Made by a program: the position numbers and the translations under genes
In this document: in pieces, positions 18,356 through 24,996 of the stretch
How positions within the stretch are numbered: the first letter of the stretch is position 1
Layout of the letters: every line of letters starts with the position of its first letter
Notes under the pieces: generated by a model
Seen by the model: only the letters and a program-made list of their open reading frames with translations
Databases searched by the model: none
What the model was told of the DNA's origin: nothing
NCBI RefSeq assembly: GCF_001641335.1
Contig: NZ_LVEM01000002.1
Location: 363,755 to 427,754, forward strand
Reading direction: 5' to 3'
DNA length: 64,000 bases
DNA from: Bradyrhizobium stylosanthis
Lineage (GTDB): Bacteria > Pseudomonadota > Alphaproteobacteria > Rhizobiales > Xanthobacteraceae

Positions 18356-19068
18356 AGGATTGCTCCTCTCGGACTGTCCTCTTCGGCTTTGCCGCGAATG
18401 ATCGCGCCGATGTACTCGCGGGGATTTTCCTTGGTCGCGGCGACCTCCACCGCCGCTCGTGCAAGCTCGGGTTTGCCCTTGGCCTTGAGCAGCTGGGAGA
18501 TCACACCGCCTGCGCTGTTGCCGAGGACCTCCCGGCCTCGGCGGAACAGCTCGGTTTCGGGGTCGGCTCGCTGCGGTTTGGTCGGCTTCGCTGCCTCGGC
18601 CTGGCCGAGATCAAGCTCGTCAGGGCGCGCAACGCGCGGCGCGCCGACAGGCGCGGCATTGGTCCTAGGTCCTACGGTCCTAGGTCCTAGGTCCGTCGAT
18701 GCATCCTCGCGATCATTCGCGAGCAATCGCGAACCCTCGCTGACAACCGGCAGCTTGGAGTTTCCCGGCCGGTCAATCTTCTGATGCTTCAACCAGTTAT
18801 TGACCTGGAGGTAAGTCGAGCCCTCAACCACGTAACGGACGATGCAATCATGACGTTCAAGCTCGACGAGCCAGCCTTCGATGAGGCTTGGAGCGTCCTC
18901 GTCGTACGGGTAGAGAAGGCTCGCGAGCATTCGCGAGGCTGCGCGAGTCCTCCCTTCATCGTCGCAGATGGTCCACAGCTGGATGAAAAGCAGGCGTGCT
19001 TCCCGCGACAGCTTGCCGATGGTTTCCGACTGCGGGAATTCCGGTTTGATGGTCCGGATGCGCGCCAT
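18352..19068 (-). CDS. phage replication initiator-like protein
   Basis: The 238-residue protein opens with MARIRTIKPEFPQSETIGKL, the usual start of phage replication-organiser (O-like) winged-helix proteins, then LSREARLLFIQLWTICDDEG and YLQVNNWLKHQKID. A low-complexity linker (about residues 120-165) follows, then a helical C-terminal domain that would contact the helicase. GGGAG lies six bases before ATG 19068. The gene carries dense short DNA repeats (18661-18732 and 18921-18946), as lambda O carries its origin iterons. Neighbours are the split primase-helicase downstream and the resolvase upstream. Confidence 0.75.
   Translation of the reverse strand: MARIRTIKPEFPQSETIGKLSREARLLFIQLWTICDDEGRTRAASRMLASLLYPYDEDAPSLIEGWLVELERHDCIVRYVVEGSTYLQVNNWLKHQKIDRPGNSKLPVVSEGSRLLANDREDASTDLGPRTVGPRTNAAPVGAPRVARPDELDLGQAEAAKPTKPQRADPETELFRRGREVLGNSAGGVISQLLKAKGKPELARAAVEVAATKENPREYIGAIIRGKAEEDSPRGAIL
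18661..18732. repeat. repeat cluster inside the replication gene, candidate origin
   Basis: GGTCCTA occurs at 18661, 18668, 18676 and 18683 (with a variant at 18690), forming the palindrome CCTAGG three times. Just beyond, TCGCGA occurs at 18707, 18717 and 18727, exactly 10 bases apart. The 10-base step is not a multiple of three, so the spacing is unlikely to be a protein-coding constraint. Confidence 0.5.
18921..18946. repeat. second 10-bp-phased TCGCGA cluster
   Basis: TCGCGA occurs at 18921 and 18931, with GCGCGA at 18941, again in 10-base steps and in the same orientation as the cluster 200 bases away. It lies in the N-terminal coding part of the initiator-like gene. Confidence 0.45.
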
Positions 19069-19069
19069 G

Positions 19070-19636
19070 TCATGCTCCCATCAGTGGCGATGCAACCCGC
19101 CGCCGAAACAGCGGCGAGGTCTGCACTGCGAGTTGCGGGTCGAGGATCGATGCCTGGTAGTGCCAGAGCGCGAGCGCATCGGCGGCGTTGTCATCGGCCG
19201 GGGCCCAGCCGAGCCGATGGCAGGCGCTGATTGTCAGCCCCTTGGCCTGGTCGCGCTTGTGGCGGTTCGAGCCGATGAAGTGGGACCGAACATCGGACAC
19301 GCGCGCCTCGCGCACGTCATAGCCGCCCAGCGTGGAGGTCAGCTCCTCGACCACCGCGCAGAGCCCGCTCAGCCGCCGCATGATGTCGGCGGTCGTGCGG
19401 CCAGCCATCTGCTGCGGCGTCATCGGAGCTTCGAAGACGATCAGCTTGATGTCGGGGTCGGTGGCGAGGAAGTCGGACAGCCATTGCCTACAGCCCGCGA
19501 ACAGCGCGCCCATGCTCGCGCCCTCGCGGGCGAAGCGCACGGAGCCGCATCGCGGCGCTGCATCGCTGCAATCGCCGCAGGCCCAGCCAGTTCGTGACGC
19601 CAGATCGAGCGCCAGGATGCGCGGGTTGTACGCCAT
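19070..19636 (-). CDS. RuvC-like Holliday junction resolvase
   Basis: This protein (188 residues from ATG 19636) has an RNase H-like fold pattern: first acidic strand ILALDLASRTGWA, second LIVFEAP, and C-terminal DDNAADALALWHY with the last acidic pair. Phage RuvC homologues of this kind cut recombination intermediates before packaging. GGGGG lies five bases before this start. An ATG at 19648 that overlaps the upstream stop (TGATG) would add four residues and cannot be excluded. Confidence 0.85.
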   Translation of the reverse strand: MAYNPRILALDLASRTGWACGDCSDAAPRCGSVRFAREGASMGALFAGCRQWLSDFLATDPDIKLIVFEAPMTPQQMAGRTTADIMRRLSGLCAVVEELTSTLGGYDVREARVSDVRSHFIGSNRHKRDQAKGLTISACHRLGWAPADDNAADALALWHYQASILDPQLAVQTSPLFRRRVASPLMGA

Positions 19637-19647
19637 GGCCGCCCCCA

Positions 19648-20016
19648 TCAATGAGCGGTCGCGTTTGCATCCCCCATCATGGCGGCGGCCCGCCAGAGCG
19701 GCAGGTCCTTGACGCCCTCGGCCGTCGCCAGCATCGACAGCGTCTGCTGCTGATCGGCTTCAAGCTCCTCGTAAATCCTGCGGTTCTTGGCCTCGTTGAG
19801 CCTGATCTTGACCAGCGACCGCAGCTCCTTCTGCGGGATGCCGCGCGCCTTGGCCTCGGTGTAGACGTTGCTGATGCTCTCGCGAATGGAGCGGCACGTC
19901 TTCATGAACGTACCGCGCTCGCTTGCGAGGTCGGCGTGGTAGCCGTCGATCTTCCCCAGGAGTTCCTGCACGACTTCGGGTTCGAAATCGTTGGTCGTGT
20001 TCGCTGCTTTCGCCAT
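19648..20016 (-). CDS. GapR-like (DUF2312) DNA-binding protein
   Basis: The 122-residue protein is mostly two long helices: EPEVVQELLGKIDGYHADLA..., then ESISNVYTEAKARGIPQKEL and RSLVKIRLNEAKN. The 'xVYxEAKxxGxxxKxLRxxxxxR' pattern is the DUF2312/GapR signature. In Caulobacter, GapR binds overtwisted AT-rich DNA ahead of forks and supports replication. This copy is longer than the roughly 90-residue host form, with a C-terminal extension ending in AAAMMGDANATAH. Start ATG 20016. It lies between the GcrA-like and RuvC-like genes. Confidence 0.68.
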   Translation of the reverse strand: MAKAANTTNDFEPEVVQELLGKIDGYHADLASERGTFMKTCRSIRESISNVYTEAKARGIPQKELRSLVKIRLNEAKNRRIYEELEADQQQTLSMLATAEGVKDLPLWRAAAMMGDANATAH

Positions 20017-20080
20017 TGGTGTCCCTTTGCGTTTTGCAGGGCCACGGTGAAGCGGGAGGATCACCGGGCCGCGCTCATTG

Positions 20081-20461
20081 TCATGAGGGCACCCTCGCTG
20101 CAGTGAACGCGCGCCGATGCTTGACGCACCAGGGCGAGCCAATGGTCTTCGCCTGGCCGCAGAACACCGCGAGCCCGTCCTTGCCGCGCTGATCGAGCAC
20201 GGCGCGGCAGTGAAACCACTTCACCTTGAGGAACGGCACGGGCTCGCCCGGACGCGGCTGCGCGATCCTGGACCTGGTCGGCCGCTTCGCGACCTTCGGC
20301 TTGCGCTGGGTGCGCGACAGCCCGAGCCGATGGACCTTGCCGATGACGGAATTGCGCGACGTGCGCAGGGCGTCTGCGATGAGGGCCGCCGAGCTACCTT
20401 CCATCCACATCACGCGAAGAACCTGTTCGGACTCGGGGTTGTCCCAGACGCTGAACCGCAT
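20081..20461 (-). CDS. GcrA-family cell-cycle regulator, phage copy
   Basis: The 126-residue protein matches GcrA at both ends. The N-terminal helix-turn-helix includes VLRVMWMEGSSAALIADAL and SRNSVIGKVHRLGLSRT; the C-terminal sigma70-binding region has FHCRAVLD, then FCGQAKTIGSPWCVKHRRAF with the paired Cys/His. GcrA binds sigma70 and activates promoters carrying CcrM-methylated GANTC in alphaproteobacteria. The start is uncertain: ATG 20461 gives a normal N-terminus; upstream GTG/TTG starts would add up to 26 residues. It is first in the leftward replication operon, the usual place for a phage transcription regulator. Confidence 0.85.
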   Translation of the reverse strand: MRFSVWDNPESEQVLRVMWMEGSSAALIADALRTSRNSVIGKVHRLGLSRTQRKPKVAKRPTRSRIAQPRPGEPVPFLKVKWFHCRAVLDQRGKDGLAVFCGQAKTIGSPWCVKHRRAFTAARVPS

Positions 20462-20539
20462 CGGCAATTCATCATCCCTGATGACGCCTCGTGTCACGAG
20501 GAATTTTGCGCGCACCTCAAAATAACGGGTCTGGCTCAA

Positions 20540-20845
20540 CTTACAGGTAGCAACGACAAGCGGCGCTAACTCAGTGGTGCGGTGTTGTTACGTGTTGCTA
20601 CAGGCCGCGCAAAACTTTCCGGGTCTGCGCTGTGTCGAGCTGTTGACAGTCCAATATGCGAGATTGACAATCGATCACATCAGGCGGGCGCAAAGAAGAG
20701 CAATCACCCATCGCCCCTCATGATCTCGAAACCACGGTGTCATCGCCTGCCTTGAAGCAGGTGACCCGCTTCCAAATCATCGCACTCAGTCGCCCTTGGC
20801 TTGCGCCAAGGCCGCCACCGCTTTGCGCCGGAGGTTCGTGTCATC
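20540..20845. promoter_or_regulatory. divergent control region between replication and early operons
   Basis: No gene is seen here. A good sigma70-like rightward promoter is TTGACA (20643-20648), 17 bases, GACAAT (20666-20671); a second TTGACA starts at 20664. Inverted repeats GTAGCAAC (20547-20554) / GTTGCTAC (20594-20601), with a related GTTGTTAC at 20584, could be an operator. The arrangement resembles a phage early-control switch, but no CI-type repressor gene is visible nearby. Confidence 0.5.
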
Positions 20846-21772
20846 ATGCAGTCGATCCCGTGGGACGGAAGCCAGATCACCACGCCTGGGATTTATCGCG
20901 GCATTCCGCTCGCCGATTATCATCGCCCGCACCTGTGTGTTGAGGTCAGCGTCTCGTCGTCGATGTTCCGCAACATCATCGCGAAGTCGCCCAAGCACGC
21001 CTTCGACAAATCGCAACTCAATCCGGCGCACTCGTCCGATGACGAGCAGAACGAGTCGCTGTCGCTCGGCCGTTTCCTGCACAGCGCCGTCGCTGGCGAG
21101 CCGTTCGAGCACGACTGCGTGCTGCGGCCCGCCACCGTTGGCGGAGTAGCGTACCAGGGCAACAGGAAGGAATGGCGGGACTGGAAGGCAGCCCAGATCG
21201 CAGCTGGCAAATTCATCATGTCGCCCGAGATGGTCGAGAACGCCAAGGGCATGATCATATCGCTCGGCAGTTTCCCTCTCGTGCAGCAGGGGATGCTCAA
21301 CGGCGCACCCGAGCGGTCGCTGATCTGGCGCGACCCGCGCGGTTTCTGGAAGAAGGCGCGGCCTGACCAGATGCCGAACGACAGCGGCGACTTCGTCGAC
21401 CTCAAGACGACGCGCTCGGTGCTCTATCGCGACACGCAGCGCTCTATCATCGACTATGGCTATCACCAGCAGGGCGCGATGGTCCTCGAAGGTGCCCGCG
21501 CTCTCGGTATGCCCGCAAATTCGTTCACGCTGCTTTGGGTCGAGAGCAAGCCGCCTTATTGCGTGCGCGCCCAGACCCTCAAGGACGAGGACCTGGCGCG
21601 CGGCCATGCGCTCAATGAGTTGGCCGCCAAGATGTTCTTGGACTGCTATCGCAGCGGCGTCTGGCCTGGCCCTGGCGACGACCGCCCCGATGCCGAGTAC
21701 GTCGATCTCCCCGACTGGTATCGCAAGTCGGTCGATGACCGCATCAAGTTCGAGCTGCGGGAGGCTGCGTGA
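20846..21772 (+). CDS. RecE-like exonuclease (PD-(D/E)xK, DUF3799/exonuclease VIII type)
   Basis: The 308-residue protein has a RecB-family nuclease core: an early LPLADYH-like motif (GIYRGIPLADYH), the middle LGRFLHSAV with its His, and the catalytic DFVDLKTTRSVLY (D...K), then QGAMVLEGA and LLWVESKPPY. Such enzymes chew one strand of DNA ends so that the partner annealing protein can pair the exposed strand. GGAGG precedes ATG 20846. It heads the rightward early operon and overlaps the recT-like gene by one base. Confidence 0.88.
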   Translation: MQSIPWDGSQITTPGIYRGIPLADYHRPHLCVEVSVSSSMFRNIIAKSPKHAFDKSQLNPAHSSDDEQNESLSLGRFLHSAVAGEPFEHDCVLRPATVGGVAYQGNRKEWRDWKAAQIAAGKFIMSPEMVENAKGMIISLGSFPLVQQGMLNGAPERSLIWRDPRGFWKKARPDQMPNDSGDFVDLKTTRSVLYRDTQRSIIDYGYHQQGAMVLEGARALGMPANSFTLLWVESKPPYCVRAQTLKDEDLARGHALNELAAKMFLDCYRSGVWPGPGDDRPDAEYVDLPDWYRKSVDDRIKFELREAA

Positions 21773-22710
21773 TGACCGATACGACCGTCACCACCGAGCA
21801 GCCCCAGTCGCCGCCGCCCCAGCAGCAGGCGCAGCCCGCCCGCGTTACTCGCGGTGATCTTGCACGCGGCGATGCTGAAAAGGTGGTCAGCGAGCGCACG
21901 GAAGCTGTCACGCTGTTCAAGGGCGGCGGCGTCGATTACGCAAACCTGCGCGATATGGTCGATGCGGCCAAGCTGTTGTCGTCTGCCGGTCCGATGATCC
22001 CGCCGTGGCTCCAGGGCAACGTCGGCGGCATGTTCGGCATCTGCATGAAGGCGCAGGAGCTGGATATCTCGCCGCTCGCGCTGGCGAACTGGACCTATAC
22101 CGTCGAGCAGTGGGTCAACGGTCAGAAGATCGAGCGCGTTGCCTACGAGAGCCAGTTCTTCCACGCGATCATCGAGCAGCGCGCCCCGCTGCTGACGCGG
22201 CTCCAGGTTGGCTATGAAGGCGAAGGCGACAAGCGCCGCTGCCGGGTGTGGGCCACGTTCAAGGGCGAGAAGGAGCCGCGCTATTTCCCGCCGCTCGACG
22301 CCGATCCCGACCAGTTCACGCTCGGCAAGCTGCATCCTGGCCACAACGACAAGGGGAAGGTGAAGGGCTCGCCGCTCTGGGACAAGAAGCCCGATCTGCA
22401 GCTGTTTTACAACATGAGCCGCGACTGGGCGCGCATGTACTGCCCCGACATCATCGCTGGCATGTATGGCCGCGACGAGATGGAGGATGCAGGCTTCACC
22501 GTCGCTTCCGACATCGCCAAGGATATTTCGCCGCGCCTTGCGCAGCGGCTGAGCGGTAACGCTCCCCCTGTTGGCCAGGCGGCCATCGCCGCCATGGACG
22601 CGCATGCTGCCGCGCACGCGCCGAAGCCTAAGCCGAAAGCCGAAGCCGAAGCACCTTCGACTGCGCCCGCGACCGATGTTGCGGGTGATCGTCCGTCGAG
22701 TGAAGCGTAA
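21772..22710 (+). CDS. RecT-like single-strand annealing protein
   Basis: The 312-residue protein has a disordered Pro/Gln-rich N-terminus, then a conserved core (GGVDYANLRDMVDAAKLL; GNVGGMFGICMKAQELDISP; SRDWARMYCPDIIAGMYG) typical of phage RecT/Redbeta-type annealing proteins. The C-terminus is a low-complexity Ala/Lys/Pro tail. It should form rings or filaments that anneal DNA made by the exonuclease upstream; together they support phage recombination. ATG 21772 overlaps the previous stop (TGATG). Confidence 0.83.
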   Translation: MTDTTVTTEQPQSPPPQQQAQPARVTRGDLARGDAEKVVSERTEAVTLFKGGGVDYANLRDMVDAAKLLSSAGPMIPPWLQGNVGGMFGICMKAQELDISPLALANWTYTVEQWVNGQKIERVAYESQFFHAIIEQRAPLLTRLQVGYEGEGDKRRCRVWATFKGEKEPRYFPPLDADPDQFTLGKLHPGHNDKGKVKGSPLWDKKPDLQLFYNMSRDWARMYCPDIIAGMYGRDEMEDAGFTVASDIAKDISPRLAQRLSGNAPPVGQAAIAAMDAHAAAHAPKPKPKAEAEAPSTAPATDVAGDRPSSEA

Positions 22711-22726
22711 CGGGGAGTGTCGGGGA

Positions 22727-23125
22727 ATGTTTATCGTGAATGACGACGTGCTCTTGCAGGGAAGCTGGCCACTGGCGTGCAGCTCGCTCGCAATGTCTGT
22801 CGCGGCGACTGATGGGGCTCGCTTCCGCAAGATGTGCGACGAGTTCGGCGCCATCAGCGCAGCACGACCTTATCTGAACCATTGCTCCATCGCGTGCTCG
22901 GTTGGCGCGCAGGTGTTCGGCGTCACCGTCCAGGACCTGCGGACAAGACCCAATCGCGATGTTCTCGCCACGCGCCAGAAGATCATGGCCTTCACCAAGG
23001 TCGTGACCGGCGCGAGCTATCATCAGATCGCCCGCACCTTCAACATCGACCACAGCGCGGTCATTCGCGCCTGCGAGCGGTACGAGGAGTTCATCCGCCG
23101 GCTCCTCGCGAACAAGGCCGAGTGA
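22727..23125 (+). CDS. DnaA domain IV-like helix-turn-helix protein
   Basis: This protein has 132 residues from ATG 22727. The C-terminal 70 residues closely resemble the DNA-binding domain IV of DnaA: FGVTVQDLRTRPNRDVLATR, then YHQIARTFNIDHSAVIRACE, which occupies the position of the DnaA signature helix (normally ...DHTTVLHA...). There is no AAA+ ATPase domain. The N-terminal half is unremarkable. It may read DnaA-box-like sites in the phage or host origin, or act as a transcription regulator. The gene is four genes upstream of the coiled-coil gene in the early operon. Confidence 0.8.
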   Translation: MFIVNDDVLLQGSWPLACSSLAMSVAATDGARFRKMCDEFGAISAARPYLNHCSIACSVGAQVFGVTVQDLRTRPNRDVLATRQKIMAFTKVVTGASYHQIARTFNIDHSAVIRACERYEEFIRRLLANKAE

Positions 23126-23334
23126 TGCGGAAGGTGGTGCGCGATGCGATTGCCGCAGTCCACGATGCAGGCGGCTCAAGCGTCCGGGTTTCGGAAGGCG
23201 GTCGGCACACGCGCATCCACTTCACCGGGCCCGATGGAAAGCGATCCGTCGTCCTGCTCCATCGCGGCAGCGTCGTCAGCCGTTGGTTTGCGACGCAGGT
23301 CCGCTCCCAAATTCGCAGGAAGCTTTCGACATGA
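23125..23334 (+). CDS. small phage protein, HicA-like fold possible
   Basis: The 69-residue protein is basic: MRKVVRDAIAAVHDAGG, then a central G-x-H-T-R segment (GGRHTRIHFTGPDGKRS) and a C-terminal helix (ATQVRSQIRRKL). The order helix, beta hairpin with a His, helix resembles the double-stranded-RNA-binding-like fold of HicA toxins, but no HicB partner follows, so toxin function is not supported. Overlaps the DnaA-like gene (TGATG). Confidence 0.6.
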   Translation: MRKVVRDAIAAVHDAGGSSVRVSEGGRHTRIHFTGPDGKRSVVLLHRGSVVSRWFATQVRSQIRRKLST

Positions 23335-23432
23335 GCGCCAACCATCTTCGCCTTCTGATGCTGCTGGCCAACTTCGCGGTCTGGATCGTGCTGCTCTACG
23401 TCGCCGAGCTGCTCTGGACGCTGATGCGCTGA
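23331..23432 (+). CDS. 33-residue single-span membrane peptide
   Basis: ATG 23331 overlaps the previous stop (ATGA), and the frame ends at 23432. The peptide is almost entirely hydrophobic (LLMLLANFAVWIVLLYVAEL) with a short polar N-terminus, so it should span the inner membrane once. Its place in the overlapping operon argues for real translation; the function is unknown. Confidence 0.55.
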   Translation: MSANHLRLLMLLANFAVWIVLLYVAELLWTLMR

Positions 23433-23448
23433 AAAGGAGAGAGAGACC

Positions 23449-23799
23449 ATGAACCTCGCTAACGAAATTTCGTCGCTTGAAACTGAGCTGCAGTCGCTGC
23501 GCACCGAGAACGAGGTGCTCAAGAGCAACAAGGCGATCATCGAGTTCGAGAACGATAGCCTGCGCCGCCAGGTCACCAAGGTGAACGCGGAGCGCGACAA
23601 CCTGATGCGCCGCGCCGAGTCGATCAAGAGCCTGCTCGATCAGATCGGCGGCAGCTTGATGCTCGGCCTTCGCAAATTCCACGACAACGAGCGCGACATC
23701 GCCGCCGCGCAGCTCACGGCCGAGACCGACGACATGCCGATGTTCCTGGCCCAGGCGCGCAGCAACGGTCACGCCGAGGCCGACAAGACCGAGCACTGA
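23449..23799 (+). CDS. coiled-coil phage protein
   Basis: In this 116-residue protein, residues 5-75 form a strong heptad coiled coil (SLETELQSLRTENEVLKSNK; LRRQVTKVNAERDNLMRRAE), followed by LMLGLRKFHDNERD and a polar tail. AAGGAGAGAG precedes the ATG at good spacing. Small coiled-coil proteins like this recur in early operons of rhizobial phages; the function is unknown. Confidence 0.7.
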   Translation: MNLANEISSLETELQSLRTENEVLKSNKAIIEFENDSLRRQVTKVNAERDNLMRRAESIKSLLDQIGGSLMLGLRKFHDNERDIAAAQLTAETDDMPMFLAQARSNGHAEADKTEH

Positions 23800-23801
23800 T
23801 C

Positions 23802-24062
23802 ATGAAGCGACCCAGCGACCTCGAAATTGCACAGGCGATCTGCTGCGGCGAGCACTGCCGCAGCGAGACCTCGCATTGCCATGCGGGCGATCACTTCGCC
23901 GAGGCCTATCGCGTTCGCAAGTTGCTGGATCGTCACGCCCTTGGGTCCGGAGGAGCTACGGAGGCGGCGTCTCGCAGTGCGTCGTCGCGCGGAGAGGATA
24001 TGAGCCAACGACCCGCGCCCCAGACCAAATCGCGGCCGAGCCGCAAGCAGAGTTCGCGATGA
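23802..24062 (+). CDS. small Cys/His-containing phage protein
   Basis: In this 86-residue protein, the N-terminal half contains IAQAICCGEHCRSETSHCHAGDH, here noted as clustered Cys and His (CC..HC....HCH..DH) that could hold a metal ion. The C-terminal third is low-complexity Ser/Arg. It overlaps the next gene (ATGA). Function unknown. Confidence 0.55.
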   Translation: MKRPSDLEIAQAICCGEHCRSETSHCHAGDHFAEAYRVRKLLDRHALGSGGATEAASRSASSRGEDMSQRPAPQTKSRPSRKQSSR

Positions 24063-24244
24063 ATTTGAAGCACTCGAAAACGTCGCTGACTTTCGAAGAG
24101 AAGATCAAGGCGGCGTATCTGTATTTCTACAAGGGGATCGATCAGCACACGATTGCCGAGATCGCCTTCGACGGCGTCAACCAGGGCCGCATCAACGAGG
24201 CCTGCGTGGCGGTCGAGAAGGCCCTGAAGGAGGGCAGCCGATGA
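24059..24244 (+). CDS. small helical phage protein (possible DNA-binding)
   Basis: The 61-residue protein has TSLTFEEKIKAAYLYFYKG, then IDQHTIAEIAFDGVNQGRIN, a helix-turn-helix-like pattern reminiscent of small transcription factors that choose between repeated cycles of DNA reading (…xxGRIxEAc.av…). Such 'GVNQGRINEA' segments are common in rhizobial phage genes of unknown role. Overlaps both neighbours by four bases. Confidence 0.6.
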   Translation: MNLKHSKTSLTFEEKIKAAYLYFYKGIDQHTIAEIAFDGVNQGRINEACVAVEKALKEGSR

Positions 24245-24528
24245 TCGCGCGCCGCGCCCTCCTGCAAACCCTTGCGGCAGTGCTGGCCTCGCCGGTCCTG
24301 GCCGACGAGGATTTCCAGTCGATGTGGGAGCGCCGCATCGTGGGCGATGCCGGGGTAGCTCAGTCGGTAGAGCGGCGGATCGAAAATCCGCGCGTCGATG
24401 GTTCGAACCCGTCCCCCGGCACCAAGCATGCCATGCGGATCGCCCCCGACCCGGTCTGCGGGAAGCGCGGTCGCCGCTATTTCCACATCGGCCGCCGACT
24501 GTCCTGGAGGTGCCGCCGTGCCGGTTGA
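24241..24528 (+). CDS. ORF with signal-peptide-like start that reads through a tRNA gene
   Basis: The ATG at 24241 overlaps the previous stop (ATGA), like its neighbours. The first residues (MIARRALLQTLAAVLASPVL) look like a signal peptide, so translation may really begin here. The frame then runs straight through the tRNA-Phe gene (24349-24424), where it gives the well-known artefact peptide AQSVERRIENPRVDGSNPS, and ends at 24528. Either a short protein is really translated across the tRNA, or the tRNA was inserted into the end of an older gene. Confidence 0.35.
   Translation: MIARRALLQTLAAVLASPVLADEDFQSMWERRIVGDAGVAQSVERRIENPRVDGSNPSPGTKHAMRIAPDPVCGKRGRRYFHIGRRLSWRCRRAG
24349..24424 (+). 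tRNA. tRNA-Phe (GAA), phage-borne, encoded CCA
   Basis: The 76-base sequence folds as a complete cloverleaf. The acceptor GCCGGGG pairs with CCCCGGC, the D stem is GCTC/GAGC, and the anticodon stem GCGGA pairs with TCCGC. The T arm GATGG/CCGTC carries the TTCGAAC loop, and CCA is encoded. Anticodon is GAA at 24382-24384. The base before it (position 33, at 24381) is C where nearly all tRNAs have U; positions 32-33 read TC, not CT. It may supply Phe-tRNA during phage growth or be an inactive relic. Confidence 0.85.
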
Positions 24529-24760
24529 TGAAGACGCGCTGGCCGACAACGTCACCAGGCTGATCACGGCATTCCACCTCATCAGCGAGAGCATGGACTG
24601 CGACAGCGAGGGCGCGGCCCTGGCCTATCTCGTCGCCGAGTACGTCGCCTGCTTCGCCCCTGAGCATCAGCCGGAGATGCACGGGCTCTTTGACCGGTGT
24701 GTCGCTGACGAAATCAAGCAGATCAATGCGTACCTGCGGCGTCGGAAGGGGGCCAACTGA
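24518..24760 (+). CDS. small acidic phage protein
   Basis: The 80-residue protein has its GTG start at 24518 supported by GGAGG seven bases upstream. It is helical (LADNVTRLITAFHLISESM; LAYLVAEYVACFAPEHQ) with a basic end (NAYLRRRKGAN). I do not recognise the family. It overlaps the excisionase-like gene by one base. Confidence 0.62.
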   Translation: MPVDEDALADNVTRLITAFHLISESMDCDSEGAALAYLVAEYVACFAPEHQPEMHGLFDRCVADEIKQINAYLRRRKGAN

Positions 24761-24996
24761 TGATGTCCACCGCCAAAGAGAGAACCAAAGTCCGCAAGAA
24801 GGCCGAACCGCCGATGACCCAGCTTGCCTACACCGTCCCGGAATTCTGCCGCGCCTTCCGCATCTCGGAGCGGCACTACCTCAATCTGCGGTACGCGGGC
24901 AAAGCCCCGACGGAAATGCGGGTTGGTCGCCGGGTCCTGATCTCCGTCGAGAGTGCGCAGGCCTGGGTCAAGGCGCGCGAGTTGGAGAAGGCCTGA
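24760..24996 (+). CDS. excisionase-like helix-turn-helix protein
   Basis: The 78-residue protein reads AYTVPEFCRAFRISERHYLN, then GKAPTEMRVGRRVLISVESA and AQAWVKARELEKA. This is the MerR-type winged helix of the HTH_17/AlpA/Xis group: a DNA-binding helix, then a beta wing with the R-x-GRRVLIS-xE motif. Members act as excisionases or as regulators of mobile elements. As the integrase lies at the other end of this operon, a role in excision or its control is plausible. Confidence 0.72.
   Translation: MMSTAKERTKVRKKAEPPMTQLAYTVPEFCRAFRISERHYLNLRYAGKAPTEMRVGRRVLISVESAQAWVKARELEKA

Noticed and set aside
23125..23334. HicA toxin of a toxin-antitoxin pair
   Set aside because: No HicB-like antitoxin is adjacent; the next gene is a membrane peptide.
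24349..24424. Protein-coding interpretation of the stretch AQSVERRIENPRVDGSNPS
   Set aside because: This is the standard mistranslation of a tRNA gene; the cloverleaf is complete.
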